A stretch of DNA of 64,000 nt, from positions 868,001 through 932,000 of the forward strand of contig NZ_JBNCBU010000001.1 in assembly GCF_051912845.1 (NCBI RefSeq). Reading direction: 5' to 3'. Positions 9,056-17,581 of the stretch are shown piece by piece. Within the stretch, counting starts at the first letter, position 1, and every line of letters begins with the position of its first letter. The translations under genes and the position numbers were made by a program. A model generated the notes under the pieces. It was not told the origin of the DNA and ran no database searches. It saw only the letters and a list, made by a program, of their open reading frames with translations. This DNA comes from Tsuneonella sediminis (GTDB taxonomy: Bacteria; Pseudomonadota; Alphaproteobacteria; Sphingomonadales; Sphingomonadaceae).

Positions 9056-9107
9056 TCGCGCGGCGCTTAGCGAAGCCGCGCGCGACAGTCACGCGGCGAG
9101 CGCGACC

Positions 9108-10166
9108 TCAGACAGGCGACCAGTCGCCGCCCTCCTCGGGTGCATCCTCGACTTCGCTGCCGCGGGTCTCGGTCGCCGTGCGGTCGGGAAGATAGGCAAG
9201 CGCTGCGTCGAGCAACGCCTCGATCCCCTCGCCCGTCGCCCCCGAAACCGGGAAGACCGCGGCGGCCCCCGCCTCGCGCAATTCCCTGGCAAATCCCTCG
9301 GCAAGCTCGGCATCGGCGAGATCGATCTTGTTGAGCGCGATCAGGCGGGGCTTGTCGTCAAGCCCCTCGCCATAGGCTGCCAGCTCGTCCTCGACGATGG
9401 CGAGCGCCTCGGCCGGATCGGTGCCGGCGATGTCGATCAGATGGATAAGAACCCGGCATCGTTCGATATGGCCGAGAAACCGGTCGCCGATCCCCGCGCC
9501 TTCCGCCGCTCCGGCGATCAACCCGGGAATGTCCGCAAGCACGAACTCGCGCCCGCGGTGCCGCACCACGCCAAGCTTGGGCACGAGCGTGGTGAAGGCA
9601 TAGGCACCCACCTTCGCCTGCGCGTTCGAGACCTGGTTGATGAACGTGCTCTTGCCCGCGTTGGGAAGGCCCACGAGACCCACGTCGGCGAGCAGCTTCA
9701 AGCGCAGCCACACCCACATCTCCTGCGCCGGGATGCCCGGCTGGTGCTGGCGCGGAGCGCGATTGGTGCTGGTCTTGTAGCTCGCGTTGCCGCGCCCGCC
9801 CATGCCGCCCTCGAGCAAGGTGAGCCGCTGACCGACCTCGGTGAAGTCGGCAAGGATCTCTTCCTTGTCCTCGGACAGGATCTGGGTGCCGACGGGCACC
9901 TGGATGATGAGGTCGGGCGCGCTCGCCCCGGTCCGGTCCTTGCCCATGCCATGCCCGCCGCGCTGGGCCTTGAAGTGCTGCGTGTAGCGAAAGTCGATCA
10001 GCGTATTGAGGCCCTGCACCGCCTCGAACACGACGTCGCCGCCCTTGCCGCCGTTACCGCCGTCAGGGCCGCCGTATTCGATATACTTCTCGCGCCGGAA
10101 GCTGACGGCCCCGGGGCCGCCCGCGCCGGACTTGATGAAGATCTTGGCCTGGTCGAGGAAATGCAT
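9108..10166 (-). CDS. obgE: Obg-family GTPase (ribosome assembly)
   Basis: This 352-aa GTPase has the glycine-rich Obg domain first (MHFLDQAKIFIKSGAGGPG, then GGNGGKGGDVVF) and a TRAFAC GTPase domain from about residue 160. G1 is GLPNAGKST, G3 is DIPGL and G4 is ALNKIDLAD. Obg proteins bind the 50S subunit and link growth, ppGpp and replication control. A short acidic C-terminal tail is present instead of the long C-domain of Gram-positive relatives. The gene lies upstream of proB, as is often seen. The rpmA/rplU genes that usually precede it are not here; a tRNA gene is next upstream. Confidence 0.95.
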   Translation of the reverse strand: MHFLDQAKIFIKSGAGGPGAVSFRREKYIEYGGPDGGNGGKGGDVVFEAVQGLNTLIDFRYTQHFKAQRGGHGMGKDRTGASAPDLIIQVPVGTQILSEDKEEILADFTEVGQRLTLLEGGMGGRGNASYKTSTNRAPRQHQPGIPAQEMWVWLRLKLLADVGLVGLPNAGKSTFINQVSNAQAKVGAYAFTTLVPKLGVVRHRGREFVLADIPGLIAGAAEGAGIGDRFLGHIERCRVLIHLIDIAGTDPAEALAIVEDELAAYGEGLDDKPRLIALNKIDLADAELAEGFARELREAGAAAVFPVSGATGEGIEALLDAALAYLPDRTATETRGSEVEDAPEEGGDWSPV

Positions 10167-10301
10167 GGGAACTGCGCTACGCGTAAATGGCGACGCTTGA
10201 AAGTCGCGGTGGGCGCGGGATCGTTACCGGCGAAGCCGCGAGGCCGACGTCCCCCGCCCATGGGCGAAACGGAAACGCGATCGGATGAATCGAAAGGTAA
10301 C

Positions 10302-10377
<76 letters not shown>

Positions 10378-10476
10378 GTTCCAGTTCCATGTCGCTGCCG
10401 TCAGGTCGCCAGCGAGCGCGCCCCTTAGGCGAAGCGGGGGTGGCTTGCCAAGAGCAAAACCGCCCCTTTTTCCGGC

Positions 10477-11388
10477 TCAGTCCGACGTGCCGAGCGGCAA
10501 CTGGATCGTCGGCGTCTCCTCGGCATCCGGCATCTGGACGATAACCGGCGCGGAGGAAGGCGCGGGAGCGGACGAGGTGGCCGGCTGTGTCAGCACGATA
10601 ACCGGTTCCGGGGCTGGCTGGCTTGACGGGGGCAGCGGCGGCATCGCGCCTACCGTGGTGGCGCCGGGCGGCACGTTCACCGCCGGATCGAGCGGGTTGA
10701 CGTAACCGGTCACGGTCGCCGTCAGCGCGGTCGGGTTGTATTCCGCGTCCCACCGCGCGACTTCGACCCGGTACTGCTCGTAGGCGCGGAAGAAATCGTC
10801 GAACACGCCTTCGATCTTCGGCAGGCTGCGCGCGGCGAACGCGTCGAGGTCACCCTGCGCGACGAGCGCCAGTTCGTTGGCAACTCCAAGCGATGCCTCG
10901 CAGAACGCGTTGCGGGCGGGCGGCAGCGCAAAATAGTTATAGACCTGCGTCATGTAGCCATCGAGCACGTCGCGGAAGCCCGGCCCGTATTTCTGGCGAA
11001 ATTCGCTTTCGAGAGTCCGGTTGGCCGATGACAGCCCCCGTGCATGGGTCTTCAGCAGCCCCTTGTAGCCCTGCAGGATCGGATCGTACCTCGGTTCAAG
11101 GCAGTTGAGCGCGGCGACGTTGAGCGCCGAACGCAGGTTCCACGTCGTCTGGGCCGGGGTCAGCTGATAGTTCACCGTATGGCGCACCCCGTCGCCCTGT
11201 ATCGCTGGAATCGCCATCCCGGCGACAGCACCCATCGGCGGCGTCGGGCGCGGCGGAATGACCTTCACCGGCGGAGGAGGCGGAGGCGGCGGCGGCGGGG
11301 GCGGCGGCGGGGTCGCGCACGCGCCGAGCGCAGCAAGCGCGCCGGCGACCGCCAGGAGACGAATACGCGAACTCGAAAACTGAAACAT
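10477..11388 (-). CDS. Poly-proline lipoprotein, function unknown
   Basis: The 303-aa product has a lipoprotein signal (RLLAVAGALAALGACATP, lipobox cysteine near residue 24) followed at once by 14 consecutive prolines. A mostly helical domain comes next (NVAALNCLEPRYDPILQGYK, ESEFRQKYGPGFRDVLDGYM) with three cysteines, then a Pro/Ala/Val-rich C-terminal tail. The proline tract probably acts as a stiff spacer between the lipid anchor and the globular part and would need EF-P for translation. I know no named family. The start at 11388 is chosen because the signal peptide begins there. Confidence 0.78.
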   Translation of the reverse strand: MFQFSSSRIRLLAVAGALAALGACATPPPPPPPPPPPPPPVKVIPPRPTPPMGAVAGMAIPAIQGDGVRHTVNYQLTPAQTTWNLRSALNVAALNCLEPRYDPILQGYKGLLKTHARGLSSANRTLESEFRQKYGPGFRDVLDGYMTQVYNYFALPPARNAFCEASLGVANELALVAQGDLDAFAARSLPKIEGVFDDFFRAYEQYRVEVARWDAEYNPTALTATVTGYVNPLDPAVNVPPGATTVGAMPPLPPSSQPAPEPVIVLTQPATSSAPAPSSAPVIVQMPDAEETPTIQLPLGTSD

Positions 11389-11479
11389 GCGGCGCGGCCC
11401 TCCTCTGCCCGCATCGAATTTGACAGCCCGCGCCTTTCGCGCGCCTGAAGCACTACCGCGCCTACTCCGTCGGCCGCGC

Positions 11480-11516
11480 AAAGAAAATGCCCGAGGGACG
11501 CGATGTCCCCCGGGCA
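11480..11516 (-). terminator. Rho-independent terminator of the Bax1-inhibitor-like gene
   Basis: On the minus strand a 12-bp stem (TGCCCGGGGGAC with GTCCCTCGGGCA, one G-U pair, loop ATCGC) is followed by TTTTCTTT. It lies about 40 bases after the stop of the membrane protein gene at 11557. Confidence 0.85.
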
Positions 11517-11556
11517 CGATGAACCGAATCTCGCGTGCGACCAACGGTCGCCCGGA

Positions 11557-12285
11557 TTACTCCTTGCTGCCCATGAACCGCAGCAGGAAGAGGAACATGT
11601 TGATGAAGTCGAGGTACAGGTTGAGCGCCCCGAGGATCACCGCCTTGCCGGCCCAGTCGGTACCGCGCAGGTGAGCATACTGTTCCTTGAGCTTCTGCGT
11701 GTCGTAGACGGTCAGCCCGGCGAAGATGAGCACGCCGATGAAGCTGATCGCGTACATGAACGGCGCGGAGCCGATGAACATGTTGGCGATGCTCGCCACG
11801 ATGAGGCCGATCACCCCCATCAGCAGGAACTTGCCCATGCCCGACAGGTCGCGCTTGGTCGTGTAACCGTAGAGGCTGAGGCCGGCGAACGCCGCCGCCG
11901 TGGCGAAGAACGTCACCGCGATCGACCCGCCGGTGTAGACCAGGAAGATCGTCGACAGGCTCAGGCCCATCAACACCGCGAAGGCCCAGTACATCACCTG
12001 GAGCGTGCCCTGGCTGAACCTGTTCGCGCCGAAGCTCATGGCGAACACGATCGCCAGCGGCGACAGCGCGACGAGCCACATCAGCGGCCCGCTCGCGAAC
12101 GAATAGGCGAGGCCCGAATTGGCGGTCAGCAAAGCGACGATGCCGGTCAGCAGCACGCCGCTCGTCATGTAGTTGTAGATCGAGAGCATGTGCTGGCGCA
12201 GGCCCTCGTCGTAGACGACCGCGCCACCGGCGCGCGGCACCGAGCCGAAGCTCGTGGTCGTCGTGCGGGGTTCAAAATCGGCCAT
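11557..12285 (-). CDS. Bax inhibitor-1 (BI-1)/YccA family membrane protein
   Basis: The 242-aa inner-membrane protein has about seven hydrophobic helices, including YMTSGVLLTGIVALLTANSG, VMYWAFAVLMGLSLSTIFLV and YAISFIGVLIFAGLTVYDTQ. The C-terminal NLYLDFINMFLFLLRFMG is the BI-1 signature end. Bacterial members (YbhL, YccA, YetJ) are linked to calcium flux or to FtsH modulation; the substrate here is not known. It is likely monocistronic, with a GGAG-like site (AGAGGAGTAGG) before its ATG and a strong terminator after it. Confidence 0.9.
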   Translation of the reverse strand: MADFEPRTTTTSFGSVPRAGGAVVYDEGLRQHMLSIYNYMTSGVLLTGIVALLTANSGLAYSFASGPLMWLVALSPLAIVFAMSFGANRFSQGTLQVMYWAFAVLMGLSLSTIFLVYTGGSIAVTFFATAAAFAGLSLYGYTTKRDLSGMGKFLLMGVIGLIVASIANMFIGSAPFMYAISFIGVLIFAGLTVYDTQKLKEQYAHLRGTDWAGKAVILGALNLYLDFINMFLFLLRFMGSKE

Positions 12286-12330
12286 GTGTTTCCTACTCCT
12301 CTGGCCCGCAGCATCCGTGCGCGGGCGACA

Positions 12331-12362
12331 GGGCGAATATCGAGTGTTCGCCCCCCTTTTTC
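12331..12362 (+). terminator. Plus-oriented hairpin with T-run in the proC / BI-1 gap
   Basis: GGGCGAA (12331-12337) and TTCGCCC (12347-12353) form a 7-bp stem with a 9-base loop, followed by CCC and then TTTTT. The T-run is on the plus strand, although both flanking genes are on the minus strand. Confidence 0.45.
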
Positions 12363-12385
12363 AAGCGAAACCGGTCGAAATCGCG

Positions 12386-13195
12386 TTAACCCTCGTCGCG
12401 CGCCGAAGCGGCCATTTCGCGCCCCCGATCGCGGGCAGCGCGCAGGGTTTCGGTGACCAGTCGAGTCAGCGCCTCGTCCTCGTCGAGCACGTTGAGGCCC
12501 TTCTGCGTCATGCCCCCCGGGCTTGCCACCTTGCGCGCGAGATCGCCCGGCGAATGCGGCGAAGCTGCCGCCAGCGCGCCTGCCCCGTCGACCATCGCCA
12601 CCGCCAGCCGTTCCGCCTGGACGGGATCGAGGCCCAGCCGGGTCGCGCCGGCCGCCAGCGCATCGATGAACCGGTAGACGAAGCCCGGCCCCGAGCCCGC
12701 GAGCGCGGTGACGAGGTCGAACTGGGTTTCGTCGGCCAGCCATTCCGCGCTGCCGAGCCGCGCGGCGAGTTCGGTCACCGCATCCCGCCCAGCGTCGTCG
12801 ATACCCCGCGCGACCAGCCCGTTGGGCGACTTGCCAAGGGCAGCGGCAAGATTGGGCATCAGCCGCACCACGCCCCCGGACCGGGGAAACCGCTGGGCGA
12901 GCGCCGCGAGTTCGACCCCGGCAAGGACTGACACGACCACGGTCCCGGGGCCTGCGAGCGGTTCGAGCGGCGGTGCGGCCTCGCTCAGCATCTGCGGCTT
13001 GAACCCGAGGACGAGCGCGTCGAACGCACCTTCCGGAACGCTGGTCGTGAAGCGCACGCCTTCCGGGACGGGCTTCTCGCGCGGACCATAGGCGGTGAAG
13101 ATATCCGGTTTCAGCCCCGAAGCGAGCCAACCGTCGAGCATGGCGCCCGTCATCGAGCCGTAGCCGGCGATCAGGATAGACTGGAATGCGATCAT
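12386..13195 (-). CDS. proC: Pyrroline-5-carboxylate reductase
   Basis: The 269-aa enzyme carries out the last step of proline synthesis, reducing pyrroline-5-carboxylate with NAD(P)H. The N-terminal Rossmann motif is ILIAGYGSMTGAMLDGWL, followed by VVSVLAGVELAAL and VVRLMPN. The C-terminal dimerisation domain has LAGSGPGFVYRFIDAL, GDLARKVASPGGMTQKGLN (the P5CR signature SPGGTT-like region) and ends ALTRLVTETLRAA. The glycine loop is GYGSM rather than the commoner GxGxM/A, which is still compatible. With proB it makes the proline pathway largely local; proA is not in the window. Confidence 0.92.
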   Translation of the reverse strand: MIAFQSILIAGYGSMTGAMLDGWLASGLKPDIFTAYGPREKPVPEGVRFTTSVPEGAFDALVLGFKPQMLSEAAPPLEPLAGPGTVVVSVLAGVELAALAQRFPRSGGVVRLMPNLAAALGKSPNGLVARGIDDAGRDAVTELAARLGSAEWLADETQFDLVTALAGSGPGFVYRFIDALAAGATRLGLDPVQAERLAVAMVDGAGALAAASPHSPGDLARKVASPGGMTQKGLNVLDEDEALTRLVTETLRAARDRGREMAASARDEG

Positions 13196-13241
13196 CTCGC
13201 CGCCTTAGGGCGCACGGCGCGGCGATGCTAGGCCCCGGCCC

Positions 13242-13751
13242 TCACGCCTCGCCGGCGGCGTCCACCATCGCGCTCGCAAGCGCGTCCCGCGGGCTCTTGT
13301 CCCCCCACAGCACGAACTGGAACGCAGGGTAGAACCGGTCGCATTCGTCTATCGCGGTCTCGATCAACCCTTGCGCCTGCCCGAGCCCGAGCAGCCCCTC
13401 GTCACCCAGCAGCAGACCGTGGCGGTAGACCAGCATTCCCCCTTGCGACCAGACGTCGAAATGGCCGAGCCAGAGCTGCTCGTTGACGAGCGCGAGGAGT
13501 TCGTGCGCGGCGTCGCGCTTGCCGTCCGCAACGCGAATGTCGGGAAGGCACAGCAGTTGCAGGACGTTGTCTTCGGCGCGCCAGATCGCGCGCACCTGGT
13601 AGCTTGTCCATGCGCCCTGGATCTCAGCCGAGATCTCGTCCGCCGAGACGATTTCGTGGGTCCAACCGCGTGCCTCGAACAGCGCGGCGAGCATGTCGAC
13701 CGGGGCTGCATCCTCGGCCGCCGGCCCGTATTCGTCCTGCCCGGTTCTCAT
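13242..13751 (-). CDS. YbjN domain-containing protein
   Basis: This 169-aa cytoplasmic protein has the DUF1790/YbjN-type fold seen in relatives of tetrahedral chaperone-like proteins. Recognisable pieces are DMLAALFEARGWTHEIVSAD, EISAEIQGAWTSYQVRAIWR, NVLQLLCLPDI and HFDVWSQGGMLVYRHGLLL. Family members are conserved in alphaproteobacteria with no agreed biochemical role; YbjN in enterics affects motility and stress behaviour. It ends 46 bases before the proC start on the same strand, which suggests one transcript. Confidence 0.82.
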   Translation of the reverse strand: MRTGQDEYGPAAEDAAPVDMLAALFEARGWTHEIVSADEISAEIQGAWTSYQVRAIWRAEDNVLQLLCLPDIRVADGKRDAAHELLALVNEQLWLGHFDVWSQGGMLVYRHGLLLGDEGLLGLGQAQGLIETAIDECDRFYPAFQFVLWGDKSPRDALASAMVDAAGEA

Positions 13752-13893
13752 CGCCGCGATCCCGTCTCAGTCATTGCGATGCTCGTTGCCGGGAGGGTTC
13801 GCCGCCCGCAATCGCATGGCCGCGAACGGTTGGGGACAACGTGACAAGCCTGTTCAAAGCCTGTGCAAAAACGGTGGAGCGCCGCCGGCCGCC

Positions 13894-15720
13894 TCACTTG
13901 AGCGGCGCGATCTCCTGCCCGTCTTCGCTGGTGAAAGTGAACGCGTCGATGCCCGCCGCCTTGAGATCGGCGACGAGCTTGTTCGCCGCCTTTGCCGAAT
14001 CGACCGGGCCGGTCAGGAGCCGTTGCGAGGCACCCCACTTTGCCGTGTAGGCTTCTCGCTTGCCGAGGAGTTCGGGTGCCTTCCTGCCAAACCGGCGCCA
14101 GTCGAAAGCGAGCGCCTGGAGGTCTTTGCCGGTCGCGACCTGCACCCAGATCCGGCTGGGCGCCTTGGGCTTGGGTGGAGGTGGCGGGGGCGGCGGAGGA
14201 GGTGGCGGTTCGGCGACCTCGCGCTTCGGCCTGATCGCCGTAATGTCCACCGCGCCAACCGCCGGCGCGCGCGGGACGCTCGCGGACCCGAATTCCGCGA
14301 ACGCGTCCGCCACGCTCGCCGGTTCGGGTTCGGGCACCGGAGTGACAGTCACCGGCGGGTCGATCGATGCGCTCGCGCTCGCCGCCGGTTGCGGCGCCCC
14401 GGCTGCCGGGACCAGTCCTTCCGCCATCATGCCCTGGCTTTGCGCGTGCTTGACCGCTTCGAGGTTGAACCCGGGCGCGCCCGTGGACTGTTCGGGCAGG
14501 CGGGCGACAACGACTGGCTGCACCGCGGGGTGCGGCTCCGGCGGAGGCGACGCGTCCAACGGCGGCAGTTCGATGCCTTGCCGAACCGCCGCCCGAACCG
14601 GCGAAGCGACCGGCTGGGGATCAGGCTGGCTGGCCGCCGCGGGCGGGGGCGGGGGCGGTGGCGGTGGCGGAGCGGCAGCCGCAGTCACCGCGCTCGAGGA
14701 TGCAACCCGCCGGCGGATGGGATTCCCAAGCCGGTCGACGTCGGGCGCACGCGTTATCGTCACCGGGGCTGCCGCGGGAGCAGGGCGCGCAGCGGCTACT
14801 CGTTCGCGGCCGCTCCGTCGGTCGGTCCGGGACCGCGGCCCGAGCGGTTCGCCGGCAGGTGCGAGCCGGGAATCGGCGGCCGCGGCGGGGGGCACCGGCT
14901 GGCTGCCGGCATATTGCGCGAACCGGGGATCGTCCCGGCCGATCTGCGCCGCGCGGGGGAAATTGCCAAGGTTGGCGGCGGAGGCCTGCTGCGCGCGGGT
15001 AAGCTTGGGCATGTAGCGCAAATAGGGCGACATGCGATCGGCAAGCTCACGCGGCATGACCGCCTCGACGATGGCTATCGCGTCGTCTTCCTTGCCGAGG
15101 ATCGCGAGGCCGAACGCGCGCGCCCGGTAGGCCGCGAGGTCGCGCTGCTGGAGAAGCGGCAGCAGGGTCGCCTCGAACCCGCGGGTATCGCCTGCGATCG
15201 CCTGACTCAGCGCGAGACGGCGCAGGACTTCGTCGTCGCGCCCGTGCGCGAGGGCAAGCTTGTATTGGGACTGTGCCGAGGCATTGTCGCCGACAAGATC
15301 GTAGGCCAGTCCGCGGTCGGCAGCGATCGACGCCGGCGCGGCACCGGCACCCTGCGCCTGATCGAACATGGCAAGTGCCTCGATCGGTCGCCCCGCCTTG
15401 AGATTTGCGGACGCAAGCCCTGCCTTGACCCTCGGATCGCCGGCCCTCACGGTCTCGGCGCGGCTGAAGAAGCCGACCGCGGCATCGATGTCGTCGAGGT
15501 CGAGAGAAGCCCGGCCCGCCGCGACGAGCGCGTCGAAATCGGTGGGATTGCGGGCGAGCCGCTGCAGCGCGCGGCTGAGGTCGCCCGAGGCCGGGCTGGG
15601 AATTGGCTGCACCACCGGATAGCTCTGCGCCCCCGCAGGCGCCGCGACGAGCGCGAGGGGCGCCGCCGCGAGCAACGCGGCCGCGGCGCGGCTACGTGTC
15701 GGTTTCGAACGATCGAACAT
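13894..15720 (-). CDS. TPR and SPOR domain protein at the end of the dcw cluster
   Basis: The 608-aa exported protein starts with a signal peptide (SRAAAALLAAAPLALVAAPAGA). Tetratricopeptide-like helices follow over about residues 40-250. A long proline-rich region then contains runs of 10 and 12 prolines, and a SPOR domain lies at the C-terminus (IWVQVATGKDLQALAFDWRR, then LLTGPVDSAKAANKLVADLK). SPOR domains bind septal glycan strands lacking stem peptides, so a division-site role in the periplasm is likely, in keeping with its place 59 bases after ftsZ. The ATG at 15720 is preferred to one 7 codons earlier because it begins the signal peptide. Confidence 0.85.
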   Translation of the reverse strand: MFDRSKPTRSRAAAALLAAAPLALVAAPAGAQSYPVVQPIPSPASGDLSRALQRLARNPTDFDALVAAGRASLDLDDIDAAVGFFSRAETVRAGDPRVKAGLASANLKAGRPIEALAMFDQAQGAGAAPASIAADRGLAYDLVGDNASAQSQYKLALAHGRDDEVLRRLALSQAIAGDTRGFEATLLPLLQQRDLAAYRARAFGLAILGKEDDAIAIVEAVMPRELADRMSPYLRYMPKLTRAQQASAANLGNFPRAAQIGRDDPRFAQYAGSQPVPPAAAADSRLAPAGEPLGPRSRTDRRSGRERVAAARPAPAAAPVTITRAPDVDRLGNPIRRRVASSSAVTAAAAPPPPPPPPPPAAASQPDPQPVASPVRAAVRQGIELPPLDASPPPEPHPAVQPVVVARLPEQSTGAPGFNLEAVKHAQSQGMMAEGLVPAAGAPQPAASASASIDPPVTVTPVPEPEPASVADAFAEFGSASVPRAPAVGAVDITAIRPKREVAEPPPPPPPPPPPPKPKAPSRIWVQVATGKDLQALAFDWRRFGRKAPELLGKREAYTAKWGASQRLLTGPVDSAKAANKLVADLKAAGIDAFTFTSEDGQEIAPLK

Positions 15721-15779
15721 GTCTCGCCCCTGTAGCGGCACGCGCCTGAACCCGCGCCAAACGGGCAGCGCGTCGCCTG

Positions 15780-17480
15780 CTACTGGTTGTTCTGCCGATT
15801 GAGGAACCGGGGAATGCTGAGCGAGGCCGCCCCGCCGTCCTCGTCGTCGTCCTCGTCCTCTTCGTCTGCCTTGGTGCCGCCCCGCGACAGATTCGCCATG
15901 CGTTCGAACAGCGTGCTTCCCGCGCCCGAGGCGGCGGCCCCGCCGCTGTCGCCCGACACGAGACCCCGCCGGCGTCCGCCGCCGAGGCGCGCCTGTACCG
16001 GCTCGTCCTGCTGGGCGAGGCGATCGGCATCGAGCAGGAGTTCGTCCTGCCCGCCAGCCGGTGCGTCGTCACCGGCCGCAGCGTCGCTGCCGCCTGTAGC
16101 GGCACCATTGTTCCAGCCGCCTTCGTCGAAGGCGTCATCATCGCTTTCGGCTTCGTTGCGCAGCCCCGCGAGCGGATCGACGATGCCGTCGACGTCGTCA
16201 TAGTCGTCCTCGGCGTCGTCCGCGTCGTCATCGGAAGCCGTGCCGAGGCTCGCCAGGTCGAGCGGCGCGCGTCCGCCTTCGTCCGCGGCGTCGCTGAAGT
16301 AGCCTTCGCCGTCATCGGCGTCGAGGTTGCCCGATGCCTCGGCCTCCGCGCCGAGTTCATAGGGCGCCGCATCCGGCGGGGTCAGCGTCGGACTGGTTGC
16401 GGGCTCGTCGTCGCCATTGAACGCGTCGTCCGCCGGCAGCTCGAGAACCGGACGCTTGGGCGCGCGGCTCGCGCCGAGCGAAAACGACCGCGGTTCGCTC
16501 GACATCACCTCGCCAGTTCCGTCGATACCGGTGGCGACGACCGAAACGCGGATCTTGCCCTGGAGGTCGGGGTTGAACGCCGAGCCCCAGATGATGTTGG
16601 CGTCCTCGTCGACGAGTTCGCGGATGTGGTTCGCGGCTTCGTCGACTTCGAGGAGCTTCATGTCCTCGCCGCCGATGATCGAGATGATCACGCCCTTGGC
16701 GCCGGCCATGCTCACGCCGTCGAGCAGCGGATTTGCGATCGCGCGCTCGGCCGCCTCGAGCGCGCGGTTCTCGCCCTCGCCCTCGCCGGTGCCCATCATC
16801 GCCTTGCCCATTTCCTGCATCACCGACCGCACGTCGGCGAAATCGAGGTTGATGAGGCCCGGCATGACCATCAGGTCTGTGATCGAGCGGACACCCTGCT
16901 GCAACACCTCGTCGGCGAGCTGGAACGCCTCCTTGAACGTCGTCTCCGCCTTGGCGACGAGGAACAGGTTCTGGTTGGGAATGACGATCAGGGTGTCGAC
17001 GTGCTTCTGCAGTTCCTCGATCCCCGCCTCCGCCGCGCGCATGCGGCGGGTGCCTTCGAACAGGAACGGCTTGGTCACCACACCGACGGTCAGCACACCC
17101 TTGCGGCGCGCCGCCTCGGCGATGACCGGGGCGGCGCCGGTGCCGGTGCCGCCGCCCATGCCGGCGGCGATGAAGCACATGTTCACGCCCTCGAGTGCGT
17201 CCTCGATGTCGGCGACGGTCTCCTCGGCAGCTGCCTTGCCCACCTCGGGCCGGGCGCCCGCGCCAAGCCCGCCGGTAATGTCGGGGCCGAGCTGGATGCG
17301 CTTGTCGGCCGAAGCGTTCGAGAGCGCCTGCGCGTCGGTGTTGGCGACGATGAAGTCGACGCCTTCGATCTCTGCCGCGATCATGTTCGCGATCGCGTTG
17401 CCGCCCGCGCCGCCCACGCCGATCACGGTGATCTTGGGACGAAGGTCGTCGGTGGCTGGCGGACCGATGTTGATGCTCAT
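15780..17480 (-). CDS. ftsZ: Cell division GTPase FtsZ
   Basis: At 566 aa this tubulin-like GTPase is much longer than E. coli FtsZ (383 aa). The GTPase domain holds ITVIGVGGAGGNAIANM, the tubulin signature GMGGGTGTGAAPVI (about residues 107-120) and NLDFADVRSVM. From about residue 320 an intrinsically disordered, Asp/Glu/Ala-rich linker runs over 200 residues. It contains the alphaproteobacterial block TLFERMANLSRG and ends in the conserved C-terminal peptide SIPRFLNRQ that binds FtsA. FtsZ forms the division ring. A 101-base gap with regulatory-looking sequence separates it from ftsA, and CGGAGGGG precedes the ATG. Confidence 0.98.
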   Translation of the reverse strand: MSINIGPPATDDLRPKITVIGVGGAGGNAIANMIAAEIEGVDFIVANTDAQALSNASADKRIQLGPDITGGLGAGARPEVGKAAAEETVADIEDALEGVNMCFIAAGMGGGTGTGAAPVIAEAARRKGVLTVGVVTKPFLFEGTRRMRAAEAGIEELQKHVDTLIVIPNQNLFLVAKAETTFKEAFQLADEVLQQGVRSITDLMVMPGLINLDFADVRSVMQEMGKAMMGTGEGEGENRALEAAERAIANPLLDGVSMAGAKGVIISIIGGEDMKLLEVDEAANHIRELVDEDANIIWGSAFNPDLQGKIRVSVVATGIDGTGEVMSSEPRSFSLGASRAPKRPVLELPADDAFNGDDEPATSPTLTPPDAAPYELGAEAEASGNLDADDGEGYFSDAADEGGRAPLDLASLGTASDDDADDAEDDYDDVDGIVDPLAGLRNEAESDDDAFDEGGWNNGAATGGSDAAAGDDAPAGGQDELLLDADRLAQQDEPVQARLGGGRRRGLVSGDSGGAAASGAGSTLFERMANLSRGGTKADEEDEDDDEDGGAASLSIPRFLNRQNNQ

Positions 17481-17581
17481 TGGGTGCCCCTCCGGGGTGA
17501 AAAATGCTCTGTCACAGTCTTACACGAACCGATTCGTCTCGGGATAGGACGTTTTTCCTTATCCACAGGGGTAAATACCCA
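17481..17581 (-). promoter_or_regulatory. ftsZ upstream region with GANTC site and small inverted repeat
   Basis: This 101-base gap is one of the few in the cluster. It contains ACGAA-TCGG-TTCGT (minus strand, about 17525-17538), whose centre overlaps a GATTC (GANTC) site at 17531-17535, and a GGGT-ATTT-ACCC hairpin just after the ftsA stop. In Caulobacter the CcrM methylase acts at GANTC sites, one of which lies in the ftsZ promoter; the same control here is an inference. A clear -35/-10 pair was not seen. Confidence 0.4.
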
